Assembly: GCA_964491395.1 (NCBI GenBank)
Contig: CAZBGI010000003.1
Coordinates: 57,891-121,890 of the forward strand
From: SKVR01 sp964491395
GTDB taxonomy: Bacteria > Bacteroidota > Bacteroidia > Bacteroidales > UBA7960
Direction of reading: 5' to 3'
DNA length: 64,000 bases
Positions 44,278 to 53,135 of this stretch are shown here, in pieces. A program made the position numbers and the translations under genes. A model generated the notes under the pieces. The model was not told the origin of the DNA and searched no databases. It saw only the letters and a list, made by a program, of their open reading frames with translations. The stretch's first letter is position 1. Each line of letters starts with the position of its first letter.

Positions 44278-45909
44278 ATGCAAAGTAAATCTACTTCTTT
44301 TTTTGTTTTCATTCTCCTTATCAGCTTATTAATGATGGGTTGTGCAACCCGCAGGATGGCTAAACAAGCCGCTGAATATGAACATGCCGGTATGTTCAGG
44401 GAAGCTGCGGAACTATATTACCAGGCAGCTGTTCGTAAACCCAGAGAAGTTGAATTGAAACTGGGATTGAAACGTGCCGGACAAATGTACCTTGAAGGTC
44501 TTGCCGGTGAAGTTTCCGAGGCTCATACAAGGGGAAATCATGAGAAAGCTGTTTATGATTTTCTGGAAATGCAAAATTTTGCAGATAAAGTGCAGAAAAC
44601 CGGGGTGAATCTTAAAATTGAACATGCCACCCTCAGAACTTTTGAGAACGCAAAGGAACTATTTCTTGAAGAGCGGTATCAGCTGGGACAAAGACTTATA
44701 GACGAACAAAATTTTGATGAAGCCAAAAAGATTTTTACAGAAATATATGATATAAGTCCTGATTTCAGGGACACGCACTCCTATTTAAATACAGCTACTT
44801 TGGAACCGTTGTATCAGAATGGTTCCCGCTTTTTCAGCCAGAAAAAATACATGCTGGCCTACCGCGAATGGGAAAAAATAGCCGCCAGGGATACGGGGTA
44901 TAAGGATGTTAGACGGCGCATGCAACAAGCCTTAAATGAACGGTACAAAGAGGGCACTGTGTTTCTGATAAATGAAGATTTCTCTGCGGCAGAAAACGCA
45001 TTGGGAGATGTTTATAATATAAACCCGGGCTACATGGATGTAAAATCTCAATATATTGAAGCCCGCAATGAACCTGTCTACAGAGCCGCTATTCAAAACC
45101 TGGGTTCAGGACGATGCAGGGCTGCATTCAGAGGATTTGAGGTTGTTATGGGTGATACAGGAGGAAACTACAAGGATGCAGCCTCTCTTCATGATGAAGC
45201 CCTGGAGTGCGCAAGTTTTCCTGTGGCTTTGCTGGCCAATCCCTTACCCGGCAATACACAGGATGATGAAGAATTTGAAAATATTCTTATTCAGATGATA
45301 CTGGATGCCCGGGATCCGTTCATTAAAATTCATAATCTGGGTGATATCAACCGAAGGGTTCAGCGTTCCTTTATTGGGGCAACCGGCGCATTAAACCGAA
45401 CAATGCTCAGGGAATTGCATAATAGAAACCGTATTGCTGCAGTGCTAGTTGTGAATTTCTTAGACTACGATAAAACTCGTGGTTCAGTGCGACGAAAAGA
45501 GAAAAACGGTTTTGAAAGAGTGGCTATTGAGGACCAGGAAGGACAGACAACTTATCGTGACCGGCAGGTTACCTATATGGAATATACACGCACAAGCCGG
45601 GTGCGACTTAATGTAAATATTCAGCTCATATCTACCCTTACCGGTGAAATTCTGCTCTCGCAGCGTTTCAATCAATCAGAAAGTGATGAAATGAAATATG
45701 CTGTCTATCGTGGCGAAACCAAAAACCTGTATCCTGCCATCCTGAGAAACAATGTGTGGCAGATTGATGAACGAAACTATTCCTCTTTGCAAAAACTGCT
45801 CAATGCTGAGCAGTCTATAGCATCGGCTGACCAGTTGCGCGACATTTTGTTTAGTGATATTAACGCTCAAATCACTACAGCTTTGATTAATTTTGATCCT
45901 GAAAGATGA
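44278..45909 (+). CDS. TPR-containing lipoprotein
   Basis: A 543-residue lipoprotein with a type II signal peptide (lipobox cysteine C22 in LLMMGCATRR). The middle part (about 30-270) is built of helical TPR-like repeats of the kind HAGMFREAAELYYQAAVRKP and DEQNFDEAKKIFTEIYDISPDFRD. The C-terminal region (about 330-543) is a mixed alpha/beta domain with no family I can name. It is probably anchored in the outer membrane facing the periplasm. The next gene encodes an LPP20-family lipoprotein, and the two form a probable operon. Confidence 0.8.
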   Translation: MQSKSTSFFVFILLISLLMMGCATRRMAKQAAEYEHAGMFREAAELYYQAAVRKPREVELKLGLKRAGQMYLEGLAGEVSEAHTRGNHEKAVYDFLEMQNFADKVQKTGVNLKIEHATLRTFENAKELFLEERYQLGQRLIDEQNFDEAKKIFTEIYDISPDFRDTHSYLNTATLEPLYQNGSRFFSQKKYMLAYREWEKIAARDTGYKDVRRRMQQALNERYKEGTVFLINEDFSAAENALGDVYNINPGYMDVKSQYIEARNEPVYRAAIQNLGSGRCRAAFRGFEVVMGDTGGNYKDAASLHDEALECASFPVALLANPLPGNTQDDEEFENILIQMILDARDPFIKIHNLGDINRRVQRSFIGATGALNRTMLRELHNRNRIAAVLVVNFLDYDKTRGSVRRKEKNGFERVAIEDQEGQTTYRDRQVTYMEYTRTSRVRLNVNIQLISTLTGEILLSQRFNQSESDEMKYAVYRGETKNLYPAILRNNVWQIDERNYSSLQKLLNAEQSIASADQLRDILFSDINAQITTALINFDPER

Positions 45910-46026
45910 CACTACTGAATTTTGGTGAAGGTACCCATTTGTTTATCCAACATCTTTATCGCCCGCTACAGTAATCTAAAGGGCAAAGAACAAAGAATCA
46001 CAAGTACCAAAATAAGCTATAAAAGA

Positions 46027-47403
46027 ATGAACAAGGGTATCATTTATCTGATGTTAATAACGGTTTTGACAGGATGTTTTTCCTTAAGAAAAACATCTCA
46101 TGAACGATTGAAAGAAGAAGCACCGGAGTGGGTATTACAAACCCCCGGGCATTCTTCCTATTATCATGGAGTGGGGGTGGTAGCCAAAAATTTACAATTT
46201 GATTATCGTGAACGGGCAAGACAATTGGCGCTCAATGAACTCGCCGGAAACATCTCTGTAAATGTTTCTTCTGCCTCTGTGTTGAATTCTTTCGAGTTTA
46301 ATCACTTGTCGGGCGAGTTTTTTCGCGACAAGATAAAAATGTCTACCCAGGAATACCTCGAAGGGTACGAACTGGTCGAAACCTGGGAAAACGACCAGCA
46401 ATACTGGGTATATTACCGGCTTTCCAAAAGTCTCTTTCGGCAAATAAAGCAGGAGCGAATTTCCAAAGCCCTTTCTATATCGCTTACCAAATTTGAACAG
46501 GCTCGTGATTTTGCCGAAAAGGGACAATTCTCCGATGCTTTGGGATTTTACGTGCGCGCTTTTACGGATATAAGCGATTTTGTTGGAGAAGAACTTACTG
46601 TTCGCATTGACGGAGAGGATAAACCATATGCAACCACCCTGATTGCAGATATGTCAGATCAGATACAAAATCTCAGCATTAAATTTCCCCTGGAAAAGCT
46701 TATAATCAAACCTGGAACACTGACGGTTCCTGTGCAGGCGATGGTTGTAAACCAAAATTCTCAACCCGTTTCGGGAGTGCCCGTTGTGAGCCGTTTCTCC
46801 TGGCTTCCTGGCAGAGAAACAAAATTTACGACTGATGCTCAGGGACGTTTCCGGGTTTTTCCGGATAAGATAAACCCGGAAATGAGAAATGAACATATCG
46901 TTTGTTTTATAGATTTAGATAAGATTGTACAACAAAACAGCTCTGATGCAATGGTTCAGAAGTTTTTTGAGGTAATCAGCTCAAATACTTTTACCCTCCC
47001 TGTGGAGATAATCCCTCCGGTTTTTTATGTTTCTGTACCTTCTACAATGGCCTCAGTACAGGATAATCGTCATGCAGAATCTGCATTTAAAGAAAAGGTA
47101 ATAAAAACTCTGCGTGAAAAAGGTTTTCGTATAACTGAGCACATTTTGAATTCAGATTATAAGATGGTTATTCACACCAGTGTTTCTGAACCGGTTCAAC
47201 ATGGCAGTCGCTATTCGGGCACCCTGATGGCCCGAATTGAACTTTCTGACGCCGGGGGAAATTCCATCCGGATGGTTAGCCTGGATGATATTTCCGGTAT
47301 TGGAGAAACCCCTGACAAAGCCATAGAAGACGCTTTCAGCAGTCTGATAAGTCAAATCAATATATCCGTTTTTCCTGAAATCATTCAACCCTTGTTCTGG
47401 TAA
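46027..47403 (+). CDS. LPP20-family lipoprotein
   Basis: About 458 residues from the ATG at 46027, chosen because it starts the lipoprotein signal (MNKGIIYLMLITVLTGC, Cys17); an in-frame start at 45922 would add 35 residues before it. An LPP20-like domain follows (about 35-135: EWVLQTPGHSSYYHGVGVVA, then ARQLALNELAGNISVNV). The central part looks like an Ig-like beta domain (PVQAMVVNQNSQPVSGVPVV), and the C-terminal part is alpha/beta. LPP20 is a surface lipoprotein family of unclear role. It is encoded 117 bases after the TPR lipoprotein. Confidence 0.82.
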   Translation: MNKGIIYLMLITVLTGCFSLRKTSHERLKEEAPEWVLQTPGHSSYYHGVGVVAKNLQFDYRERARQLALNELAGNISVNVSSASVLNSFEFNHLSGEFFRDKIKMSTQEYLEGYELVETWENDQQYWVYYRLSKSLFRQIKQERISKALSISLTKFEQARDFAEKGQFSDALGFYVRAFTDISDFVGEELTVRIDGEDKPYATTLIADMSDQIQNLSIKFPLEKLIIKPGTLTVPVQAMVVNQNSQPVSGVPVVSRFSWLPGRETKFTTDAQGRFRVFPDKINPEMRNEHIVCFIDLDKIVQQNSSDAMVQKFFEVISSNTFTLPVEIIPPVFYVSVPSTMASVQDNRHAESAFKEKVIKTLREKGFRITEHILNSDYKMVIHTSVSEPVQHGSRYSGTLMARIELSDAGGNSIRMVSLDDISGIGETPDKAIEDAFSSLISQINISVFPEIIQPLFW

Positions 47404-47418
47404 ACAACACCCGGTTTG

Positions 47419-48537
47419 ATGAGAAGGGTGCTTTTGCCGGGATTATTTGTTCACGAGCGTAAAAAGCAGCAAAACATGAGTTTTCCCGGAGACTTGCCAA
47501 ATAACAGGTCATTTTTGATAAACTATACAATCTTTACCATTTCATTGGCGGGACTACATTTTTCATTGCTTTATTTTCGCTACAGATTCCCCCTGGTGCA
47601 GTCTCTGGCAGATGCTGTTGTGTCTGTTTTTCTTTTAGCCGCCATGTTATTCAGTCTGAGCTTCGTGGTTCGTTTTGCCCGCCACAGAAAGGTAGACTCG
47701 GTATTCAGCATTCGTAACAGTGTAATGGCCGGATTATTAATAGTGGTGGCCTGGATGTTCATAATGGACTTTTTGTTGCATTTACTCTTTTACAATCAGC
47801 CTGAATATCTTGATTTCCTGACACAATCACGTGAGTTGAGGTTCGCCCTGGGTTTATTTGTTGCCGGGCTGGTATATTTATCCTTTTTTCTCAATGTGTA
47901 TCAACAATCGGTAAAAGAGGCTGCAAAAAGAGAATCTGAATTGAAGGCTTTGGTTGAAAAAACAGAATTGCAGGCTCTAAGGAATCAGCTTAATCCTCAT
48001 TTTATTTACAATAGCTTGAATTCTGTCAGTTCTCTTACTGTTTTCAGCCCTGACAAGGCCCGGGACATGCTGGGAAATCTGTCAGATTTTCTGCGAATAG
48101 CGCTCAGAAAAGATGTGCTTCAGATTATTTCGCTAAAAGAAGAGTTGCAAAATATTGAGTTGTACCTTAAAATCGAAAAGGTGCGGTTTGAAGATAAACT
48201 GCAGTGGGAATTCCTGAATTGTTCAGCTTTTCATACCTGGCAAATTCCTGCATTGATTCTTCAGCCTCTTTTTGAAAATGCTGTTAAACATGGTGTGCAG
48301 CAAAGCACCAGGGAGGGTGCTATAAGGCTTACTTGTGAGAAAGCCGAAGAAAGTTTGTTATTAACCCTTTCCAATAATTACGATGAGCAGTTTCAACGGT
48401 ATAAGGGCGAAGGAGTGGGAATTGAGAATGTCAGAAACAGAATGCGACTGATATACAAAAAAACAGGTTTGTTAAAGGTGGAAGCGAAGAATGGGATATT
48501 CAATTGTTATCTTACCCTTCCACAAAGTCTTCCCTAA
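47419..48537 (+). CDS. LytS-type sensor histidine kinase
   Basis: About 372 residues (ATG at 47419; an alternative at 47476 begins MSFPGD). Four transmembrane helices in the first 160 residues (about 36-56, 60-85, 96-120 and 135-158) form a membrane sensor without an obvious periplasmic domain. They are followed by the His_kinase/LytS transmitter, with H194 in LRNQLNPHFIYNSLNS, and an HATPase domain. This kinase class is usually paired with LytTR regulators, one of which is encoded 18 bases downstream. Confidence 0.92.
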   Translation: MRRVLLPGLFVHERKKQQNMSFPGDLPNNRSFLINYTIFTISLAGLHFSLLYFRYRFPLVQSLADAVVSVFLLAAMLFSLSFVVRFARHRKVDSVFSIRNSVMAGLLIVVAWMFIMDFLLHLLFYNQPEYLDFLTQSRELRFALGLFVAGLVYLSFFLNVYQQSVKEAAKRESELKALVEKTELQALRNQLNPHFIYNSLNSVSSLTVFSPDKARDMLGNLSDFLRIALRKDVLQIISLKEELQNIELYLKIEKVRFEDKLQWEFLNCSAFHTWQIPALILQPLFENAVKHGVQQSTREGAIRLTCEKAEESLLLTLSNNYDEQFQRYKGEGVGIENVRNRMRLIYKKTGLLKVEAKNGIFNCYLTLPQSLP

Positions 48538-48555
48538 CAGCAAAAATTGTGATCA

Positions 48556-49323
48556 ATGGAGAACAAAATAAAAGTAATCATTATTGACGATGAAGCACCG
48601 GCCCGAAGATTAATTGCCGGTTTCCTGGATTCTTATAATGATCTGGAAATTGTAGCCCAATGTACTGATGGTTTTGAAGGAATAAAAAAAATCAATGAAT
48701 TCAAACCCGACCTGGTTTTTTTAGACATTCAGATGCCAAGAATTAACGGAGTGGAGATGCTCGAATTGCTGGATGCAGACCACCTCCCTCTTACCATTTT
48801 TACAACAGCTTACGATGAATATGCGGTGAAGTCTTTTGAGTACAATACCTGCGATTACTTGCTTAAACCTATCAATGAAAAACGATTTGAAAAAGCCCTT
48901 GAAAAAGCAAGAAACCAATTACAGTCTCCCCGAGTTTCCGCAGAAGGTAAACTTGGCATAAAAAGTTTATTGAAGGAAGGAATAAGTGAAAAATACCTGG
49001 ACAGACTTGTTATCCGATCGGGGAATCATATACAGGTAGTACATTGCGACGAACTGATATGCCTGGAGGCCAATGATGATTATGTGATTGTACATACCGA
49101 AAAAGAACAATGGTTAAAAAAACAAACTCTCAGGCATTATGAAAAAAAATTAGCACCGGATAATTTTTTAAGGGTTCACCGTTCTTTTATCATCAACTTA
49201 ACGGCCATTTCGCGTATCGAGCCTTATTCAAAAGATGCCTGGATTGCCATCATGAACAATGGGATGAAAGTGGCTGTAAGCAAAGCAGGGTATGCAAGGC
49301 TCAAAGAGACCATGAATTTTTAG
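48556..49323 (+). CDS. LytTR-family response regulator
   Basis: A 255-residue DNA-binding response regulator. The receiver has D11/D12 and phospho-acceptor D57 (FLDIQMPRINGVEML). The LytTR DNA-binding domain is at about 150-255 (RLVIRSGNHIQVVHCDELICLEA, FLRVHRSFIINLTAISRIEP). It is coupled to the LytS kinase gene upstream. Its targets are unknown, though the lipoprotein genes preceding it are candidates. Confidence 0.94.
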   Translation: MENKIKVIIIDDEAPARRLIAGFLDSYNDLEIVAQCTDGFEGIKKINEFKPDLVFLDIQMPRINGVEMLELLDADHLPLTIFTTAYDEYAVKSFEYNTCDYLLKPINEKRFEKALEKARNQLQSPRVSAEGKLGIKSLLKEGISEKYLDRLVIRSGNHIQVVHCDELICLEANDDYVIVHTEKEQWLKKQTLRHYEKKLAPDNFLRVHRSFIINLTAISRIEPYSKDAWIAIMNNGMKVAVSKAGYARLKETMNF

Positions 49324-49349
49324 GTAGCTGATGGCATATCCTGTAAGCA

Positions 49350-49378
49350 CTAAAATTTGTTAGGGCATTAAATTTTAG
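49350..49378 (+). terminator. AT-rich hairpin after the LytTR gene
   Basis: A 9-bp perfect inverted repeat (CTAAAATTT and AAATTTTAG) with an 11-base loop, 27 bases after the stop. The stem is weak and there is no clean U-run, so it may be a poor terminator or chance. Confidence 0.3.
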
Positions 49379-49503
49379 TTCTATCATATTTAATTTTGCA
49401 GGCTATAATTTATGATTCAATTTTGCGTTAGGCTATTGTAAAAGATATTATCATCTAAATAACGAAATCAAAATCGGCTGCTTCAATTCACCAATAAAAT
49501 CAT

Positions 49504-49511
49504 TACCTTTG
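49504..49511 (+). promoter_or_regulatory. Putative promoter -7 element of bamD
   Basis: TACCTTTG is an exact match to TAnnTTTG. A partial -33 (CTTC) is at 49481-49484, 19 bases upstream. It lies 66 bases before the preferred bamD start and could drive the long operon. Confidence 0.45.
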
Positions 49512-49576
49512 CAAATTGTTTTGAACAGCATTAACATTAAACATAAAACGGGCAATTATTCATGCTGAAGCTACCA

Positions 49577-50410
49577 ATGAAAAGTAAATGGGTATTTTTG
49601 ATATTAGTAACCCTATTGATTTCCTCTTGCAGTAAATATCAAAAACTATTAAAAAGCGATGATGCAGATCTGAAGAGAGAGAAAGCTTACGAATATTATT
49701 ACGCTGGCGATTATCACAAAGCGATTGGCTTAATTAATGATATTATTCCGGCATTCAGGGGGACGGTGCATGCTGAGGAATTAAATTATTACTTTGCAAT
49801 GGCGCACTATAAACAGGGAGATTATATTCTGGCAGCACATTATTTTAAGACTTTCACGCAGGGCTTTCCCCGCAGTGAGCATGCCGAAGAGTTTCTTTTT
49901 TTGAGTGCTTACTGCAAATACCTTTTATCGCCCCGACCCAGTCTGGATCAGTCTGAAACACGGGACGCCATTAATGAACTGCAATCCTTTATCAATAGAT
50001 ATCCCCAAAGCGAAAGAGTGGAAGAAGCCAATACCCTGATTGATGAACTCAGAGAGAAGCTCGAAGTTAAGTCCTTTGAATCTGCTCAGCTCTATTTTAA
50101 TATCAGCGATTATATGGCTGCAGTAACCTCATTCAATAACCTGATCAGAGATTATCCCGACACCGAATACAGGGAAGAAGCAATGTTTTTTATCATTCGT
50201 TCGCATTTTGAGTATGCTGAGAATAGTATTCAGGCCCGCCAACTTGCCCGATATAAGAAGGTGGTAGAAGCGCACAAAAAGCTTGTAAACAGATTTCCTG
50301 AAAGCGAATTTTTGACAGAAGCTGACCGAATGCTTAATACCGCAGAAGAAAGAATTGTCGAGCTCGAAGAAGTTGCTGATGTTGAAAGCCAGGGCAATGA
50401 ACAGAACTGA
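49577..50410 (+). CDS. bamD: Outer membrane assembly lipoprotein BamD
   Basis: About 277 residues from the ATG at 49577, which starts the lipoprotein signal (lipobox cysteine C18 in LLISSCSKYQK); an in-frame start at 49562 adds five residues. The rest is TPR-like helices: KAYEYYYAGDYHKAIGLIND, YKQGDYILAAHYFKTFTQGFPRS, ELQSFINRYPQSERVEEA and KLVNRFPESEFLTEA. It is a part of the BAM complex that inserts beta-barrel proteins in the outer membrane. It heads the gene order bamD-rpoZ-coaBC-porD-recN, which is common in Bacteroidota. Confidence 0.93.
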   Translation: MKSKWVFLILVTLLISSCSKYQKLLKSDDADLKREKAYEYYYAGDYHKAIGLINDIIPAFRGTVHAEELNYYFAMAHYKQGDYILAAHYFKTFTQGFPRSEHAEEFLFLSAYCKYLLSPRPSLDQSETRDAINELQSFINRYPQSERVEEANTLIDELREKLEVKSFESAQLYFNISDYMAAVTSFNNLIRDYPDTEYREEAMFFIIRSHFEYAENSIQARQLARYKKVVEAHKKLVNRFPESEFLTEADRMLNTAEERIVELEEVADVESQGNEQN

Positions 50411-50444
50411 AGTTAATTTTTCAAGATAAATACATTTTTACATT

Positions 50445-50765
50445 ATGGAAACCAGGAAGGTAAAGACAGATATTAATACCGAAACACGCGATCTAAGGAA
50501 GTTTGATGCAGATACCGGAAATATTTACCAGTCAGTAGTTATTATTTCCAAAAGAGCTAATCAGATAGGGCTTGAAATGAAAGAAGAACTTAACAATAAA
50601 TTGTCTGAATTTGCTACCTCCACTGATAACCTGGAGGAGGTTTTTGAAAACCGTGAGCAAATTGAAATTGCGCGGCATTATGAGCAACTTCCCAAGCCAT
50701 CTCTGATTGCTATTGCAGAATTTCTTAATGGAAAAATATACTCCAGAATTCCGGAGAAAGACTGA
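50445..50765 (+). CDS. rpoZ: DNA-directed RNA polymerase omega subunit
   Basis: A 106-residue protein. GNIYQSVVIISKRANQIGLEMK (about 27-48) is the Bacteroidota form of the omega core motif, with a conserved acidic middle (DNLEEVFENRE) and PKPSLIAIAEFLNGKI at the end. It helps to assemble beta-prime into RNA polymerase. It is placed 34 bases after bamD and 52 before coaBC. Confidence 0.9.
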   Translation: METRKVKTDINTETRDLRKFDADTGNIYQSVVIISKRANQIGLEMKEELNNKLSEFATSTDNLEEVFENREQIEIARHYEQLPKPSLIAIAEFLNGKIYSRIPEKD

Positions 50766-50817
50766 TTCATTCCGGTATTGCCTCAGTGCTTTACTTCTTG
50801 CAAATTAAGCTTTGAAG

Positions 50818-52017
50818 ATGCTTCAGGGAAAAAGGATTATTTTAGGCATAAGCGGAGGAATAGCCGCTTATAAGAGTTTAATTCTTATCCGGCTGTTTAA
50901 AAAAGCCGGTGCAGAGGTAAGGGTGGTAACCACTGAAAATGCGTTATGGTTTGTTACCCGGGTCAGCCTTGAATCCCTTTCCCAAAACAAAATTTATGAT
51001 AAGGTTTTTGGACCTGAGAATGATTATACCACCGAGCATATCAGCCTCACCGACTGGGGTGATTGTTTTGTGGTAGCCCCTGCCACAGCCAATGTTATCG
51101 GGAAACTTGCCAATGGCATAGCCGATGATGCTTTATCTACCTCTTTGATGGCTTTTGACAAAAAAATATTCATAGCCCCGGCTATGAATGTTAAAATGTA
51201 CGAGCATTTTGCTGTGCAGCGCAATCTTGCCTTTTTGAAAGAAAACGGTATTGCCATTATAGAGCCTGCAAACGGCTACCTTGCCTGCGGATATGAAGGT
51301 AAAGGAAGAATGGAAGAACCGGAAGAAATTTTTGCCGGGGTGAAGCACTATTTTTCTCAACCCCTTGATGAATTAAAAGGAAAGAAAATTCTTGTTACTG
51401 CAGGACCTACCCATGAATCCATAGATCCGGTAAGGTTTATTGGGAACCATTCAACCGGTAAAATGGGATTTGCCATTGCTGAAGAACTGGCAAGACGAGG
51501 GGCAGAAGTTACCCTTATCGCCGGCCCTGTTAATTTGCCTACACCGGCTGGAAATGTCCGAAGAGTGGATGTTATTACTGCCGATGAAATGTACAGTGCT
51601 GCCATTGAGGCTTTTCCGCAAATGAATGCCGCCATTTTAACGGCAGCTGTTGCAGATTTCAAACCGGTAGCACCGGCTTTGCAGAAGATCAAGAAAAATG
51701 ACACTCCGCCTGAAATCAAACTTGTGCTGAATCCCGATATACTGGGTAGCTTGGGTAAGATAAAGAAAGTCGGGCAGGTGTTGGCAGGGTTTGCCCTGGA
51801 AACAGACAACGAGGTAGAAAATGCACAAAATAAGCTCAGGAAAAAGAACCTGGATTTTATTGTGCTCAATTCATTGAATGATGCCGGAGCCGGTTTTGGT
51901 GGTGATAGTAATAAAGTAACCCTCATAGACAATAAAAACAAGATTTCAGGGTTTGAACTAAAAAGCAAGCATCAGGTCGCGGTGGATGTGGTCAATAAGC
52001 TTTTGGCTTCGCTTTGA
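50818..52017 (+). CDS. coaBC: Bifunctional phosphopantothenoylcysteine decarboxylase/phosphopantothenate-cysteine ligase
   Basis: About 399 residues from the ATG at 50818. The flavin-dependent decarboxylase (CoaC, about 1-180) has GISGGIAAYKS, the APATANVIGKLANGIADD motif and the substrate clamp APAMNVKMY. The ligase (CoaB, about 183-399) begins GKKILVTAGPTHESIDPVRFI and includes GNHSTGKMG and NPDILGSLG. Together they carry out two successive steps of coenzyme A synthesis in the cytoplasm. All key motifs are present and the length is normal. Confidence 0.96.
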   Translation: MLQGKRIILGISGGIAAYKSLILIRLFKKAGAEVRVVTTENALWFVTRVSLESLSQNKIYDKVFGPENDYTTEHISLTDWGDCFVVAPATANVIGKLANGIADDALSTSLMAFDKKIFIAPAMNVKMYEHFAVQRNLAFLKENGIAIIEPANGYLACGYEGKGRMEEPEEIFAGVKHYFSQPLDELKGKKILVTAGPTHESIDPVRFIGNHSTGKMGFAIAEELARRGAEVTLIAGPVNLPTPAGNVRRVDVITADEMYSAAIEAFPQMNAAILTAAVADFKPVAPALQKIKKNDTPPEIKLVLNPDILGSLGKIKKVGQVLAGFALETDNEVENAQNKLRKKNLDFIVLNSLNDAGAGFGGDSNKVTLIDNKNKISGFELKSKHQVAVDVVNKLLASL

Positions 52018-52092
52018 ATTTGATAAAATTTATTTGCATTAAGAAAAGCATCCCGGTCATGGAATGATATCTGAAAATCCCTCTTACCCAGC

Positions 52093-53028
52093 ATGAAGAA
52101 AACAATTTTAACATTTTTAATACTTGCTTTTAGTATTACCTTTTCTCGTAGCCAGGAACTGCAGTGCATGATCCAAATCAGCTCTCCCGGAATGTCAGAA
52201 ACAGACAGGCAAATATTGCAGACCCTGCAATCTTCTATTTATGAATTTGTCAACCAGCGCAACTGGACCGAATACCAATATAAACCGGAAGAACGCATTG
52301 AAGCCAGTATCCTTATCACGGTTAACGAGAAAGTAGGAAGCGACGAATACAAGGGCTCCATCCAGGTGCAGTCGCGACGTCCCATTTACAAAACTTCCTA
52401 CAGCAGCCCGGTTATTAATCATAACGACAGAGATTTCACCTTTCGCTATGTGGAAAACCAACCGCTTGAATATGCCGATAATTCTCATACCGACAACCTT
52501 ACATCTGTGCTGGCTTATTACGCTTATCTGATTATCGGGTTTGACTTTGATACTTTTACCCCCATGGGAGGAACCCCTTACTTTGAAAAAGCGCAATCTA
52601 TAGTAAATCTTGCTCAAAATGCCCCGGAGCGGGGATGGAAATCTTTTGAGGGACAAAGAAACCGGTATTGGTTGATCGAAAACATTTTTAATTCACAATA
52701 CTCAAATATCCGTCAGGCACTCTACTCTTACCATCGGTTGGGTTTTGATCGCATGACCGATAATATGGAAACTGCCCGGGGTGAAGTTATCAATGCTCTT
52801 GAGATGTTGCAACGTACCCACCGGCAACGACCCGGAAGTTACCTCATGTCTATTATTACCACCACCAAAGGTGACGAGTTGGTAAATCTCTTCAGTGAAG
52901 CACCTGCCATGGAAAAAAACCAGGCAGTACAGATTCTTTCAGAGATTGACCCGGCCAACAGTGCCCGGTACCGTCGTATAAACCAGCAAGAAGGTGGAGT
53001 TGGTGGCAGACCGGGCAGAGGGCAGTAG
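52093..53028 (+). CDS. porD: Type IX secretion protein PorD (DUF4835)
   Basis: A 311-residue exported protein with a signal peptide (about 1-20, ending SRSQ). It contains the family features ELQCMIQISSPG, the IEASILITVNEKVGSDEYKG segment, RPIYKTSYSSPVINHNDRDF and GFDFDTFTPMGG, matching the DUF4835/PorD family. PorD-class proteins are required for type IX secretion in this phylum and occur in the bamD-coaBC-recN neighbourhood. The two T9SS-sorted proteins in this window are expected clients of the system. Confidence 0.88.
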   Translation: MKKTILTFLILAFSITFSRSQELQCMIQISSPGMSETDRQILQTLQSSIYEFVNQRNWTEYQYKPEERIEASILITVNEKVGSDEYKGSIQVQSRRPIYKTSYSSPVINHNDRDFTFRYVENQPLEYADNSHTDNLTSVLAYYAYLIIGFDFDTFTPMGGTPYFEKAQSIVNLAQNAPERGWKSFEGQRNRYWLIENIFNSQYSNIRQALYSYHRLGFDRMTDNMETARGEVINALEMLQRTHRQRPGSYLMSIITTTKGDELVNLFSEAPAMEKNQAVQILSEIDPANSARYRRINQQEGGVGGRPGRGQ

Positions 53029-53098
53029 GTGTTAATTTTTTGTTTTAAACCTGCCTTTAATTCGCGTTTTTTACGTTCCCTTGTATCGCAAAGTTTGT

Positions 53099-53106
53099 TA
53101 TCTTTG
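53099..53106 (+). promoter_or_regulatory. Putative internal promoter -7 element before recN
   Basis: TATCTTTG matches TAnnTTTG, 30 bases before the recN start. A TTG at 53081-53083 is the only -33 candidate, with a spacer of 15 bases, shorter than usual. It may allow recN and the downstream genes to be expressed separately from bamD. Confidence 0.4.
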
Positions 53107-53135
53107 TGGCTTCGCCTAATTAAGCCTTGGTTCAC

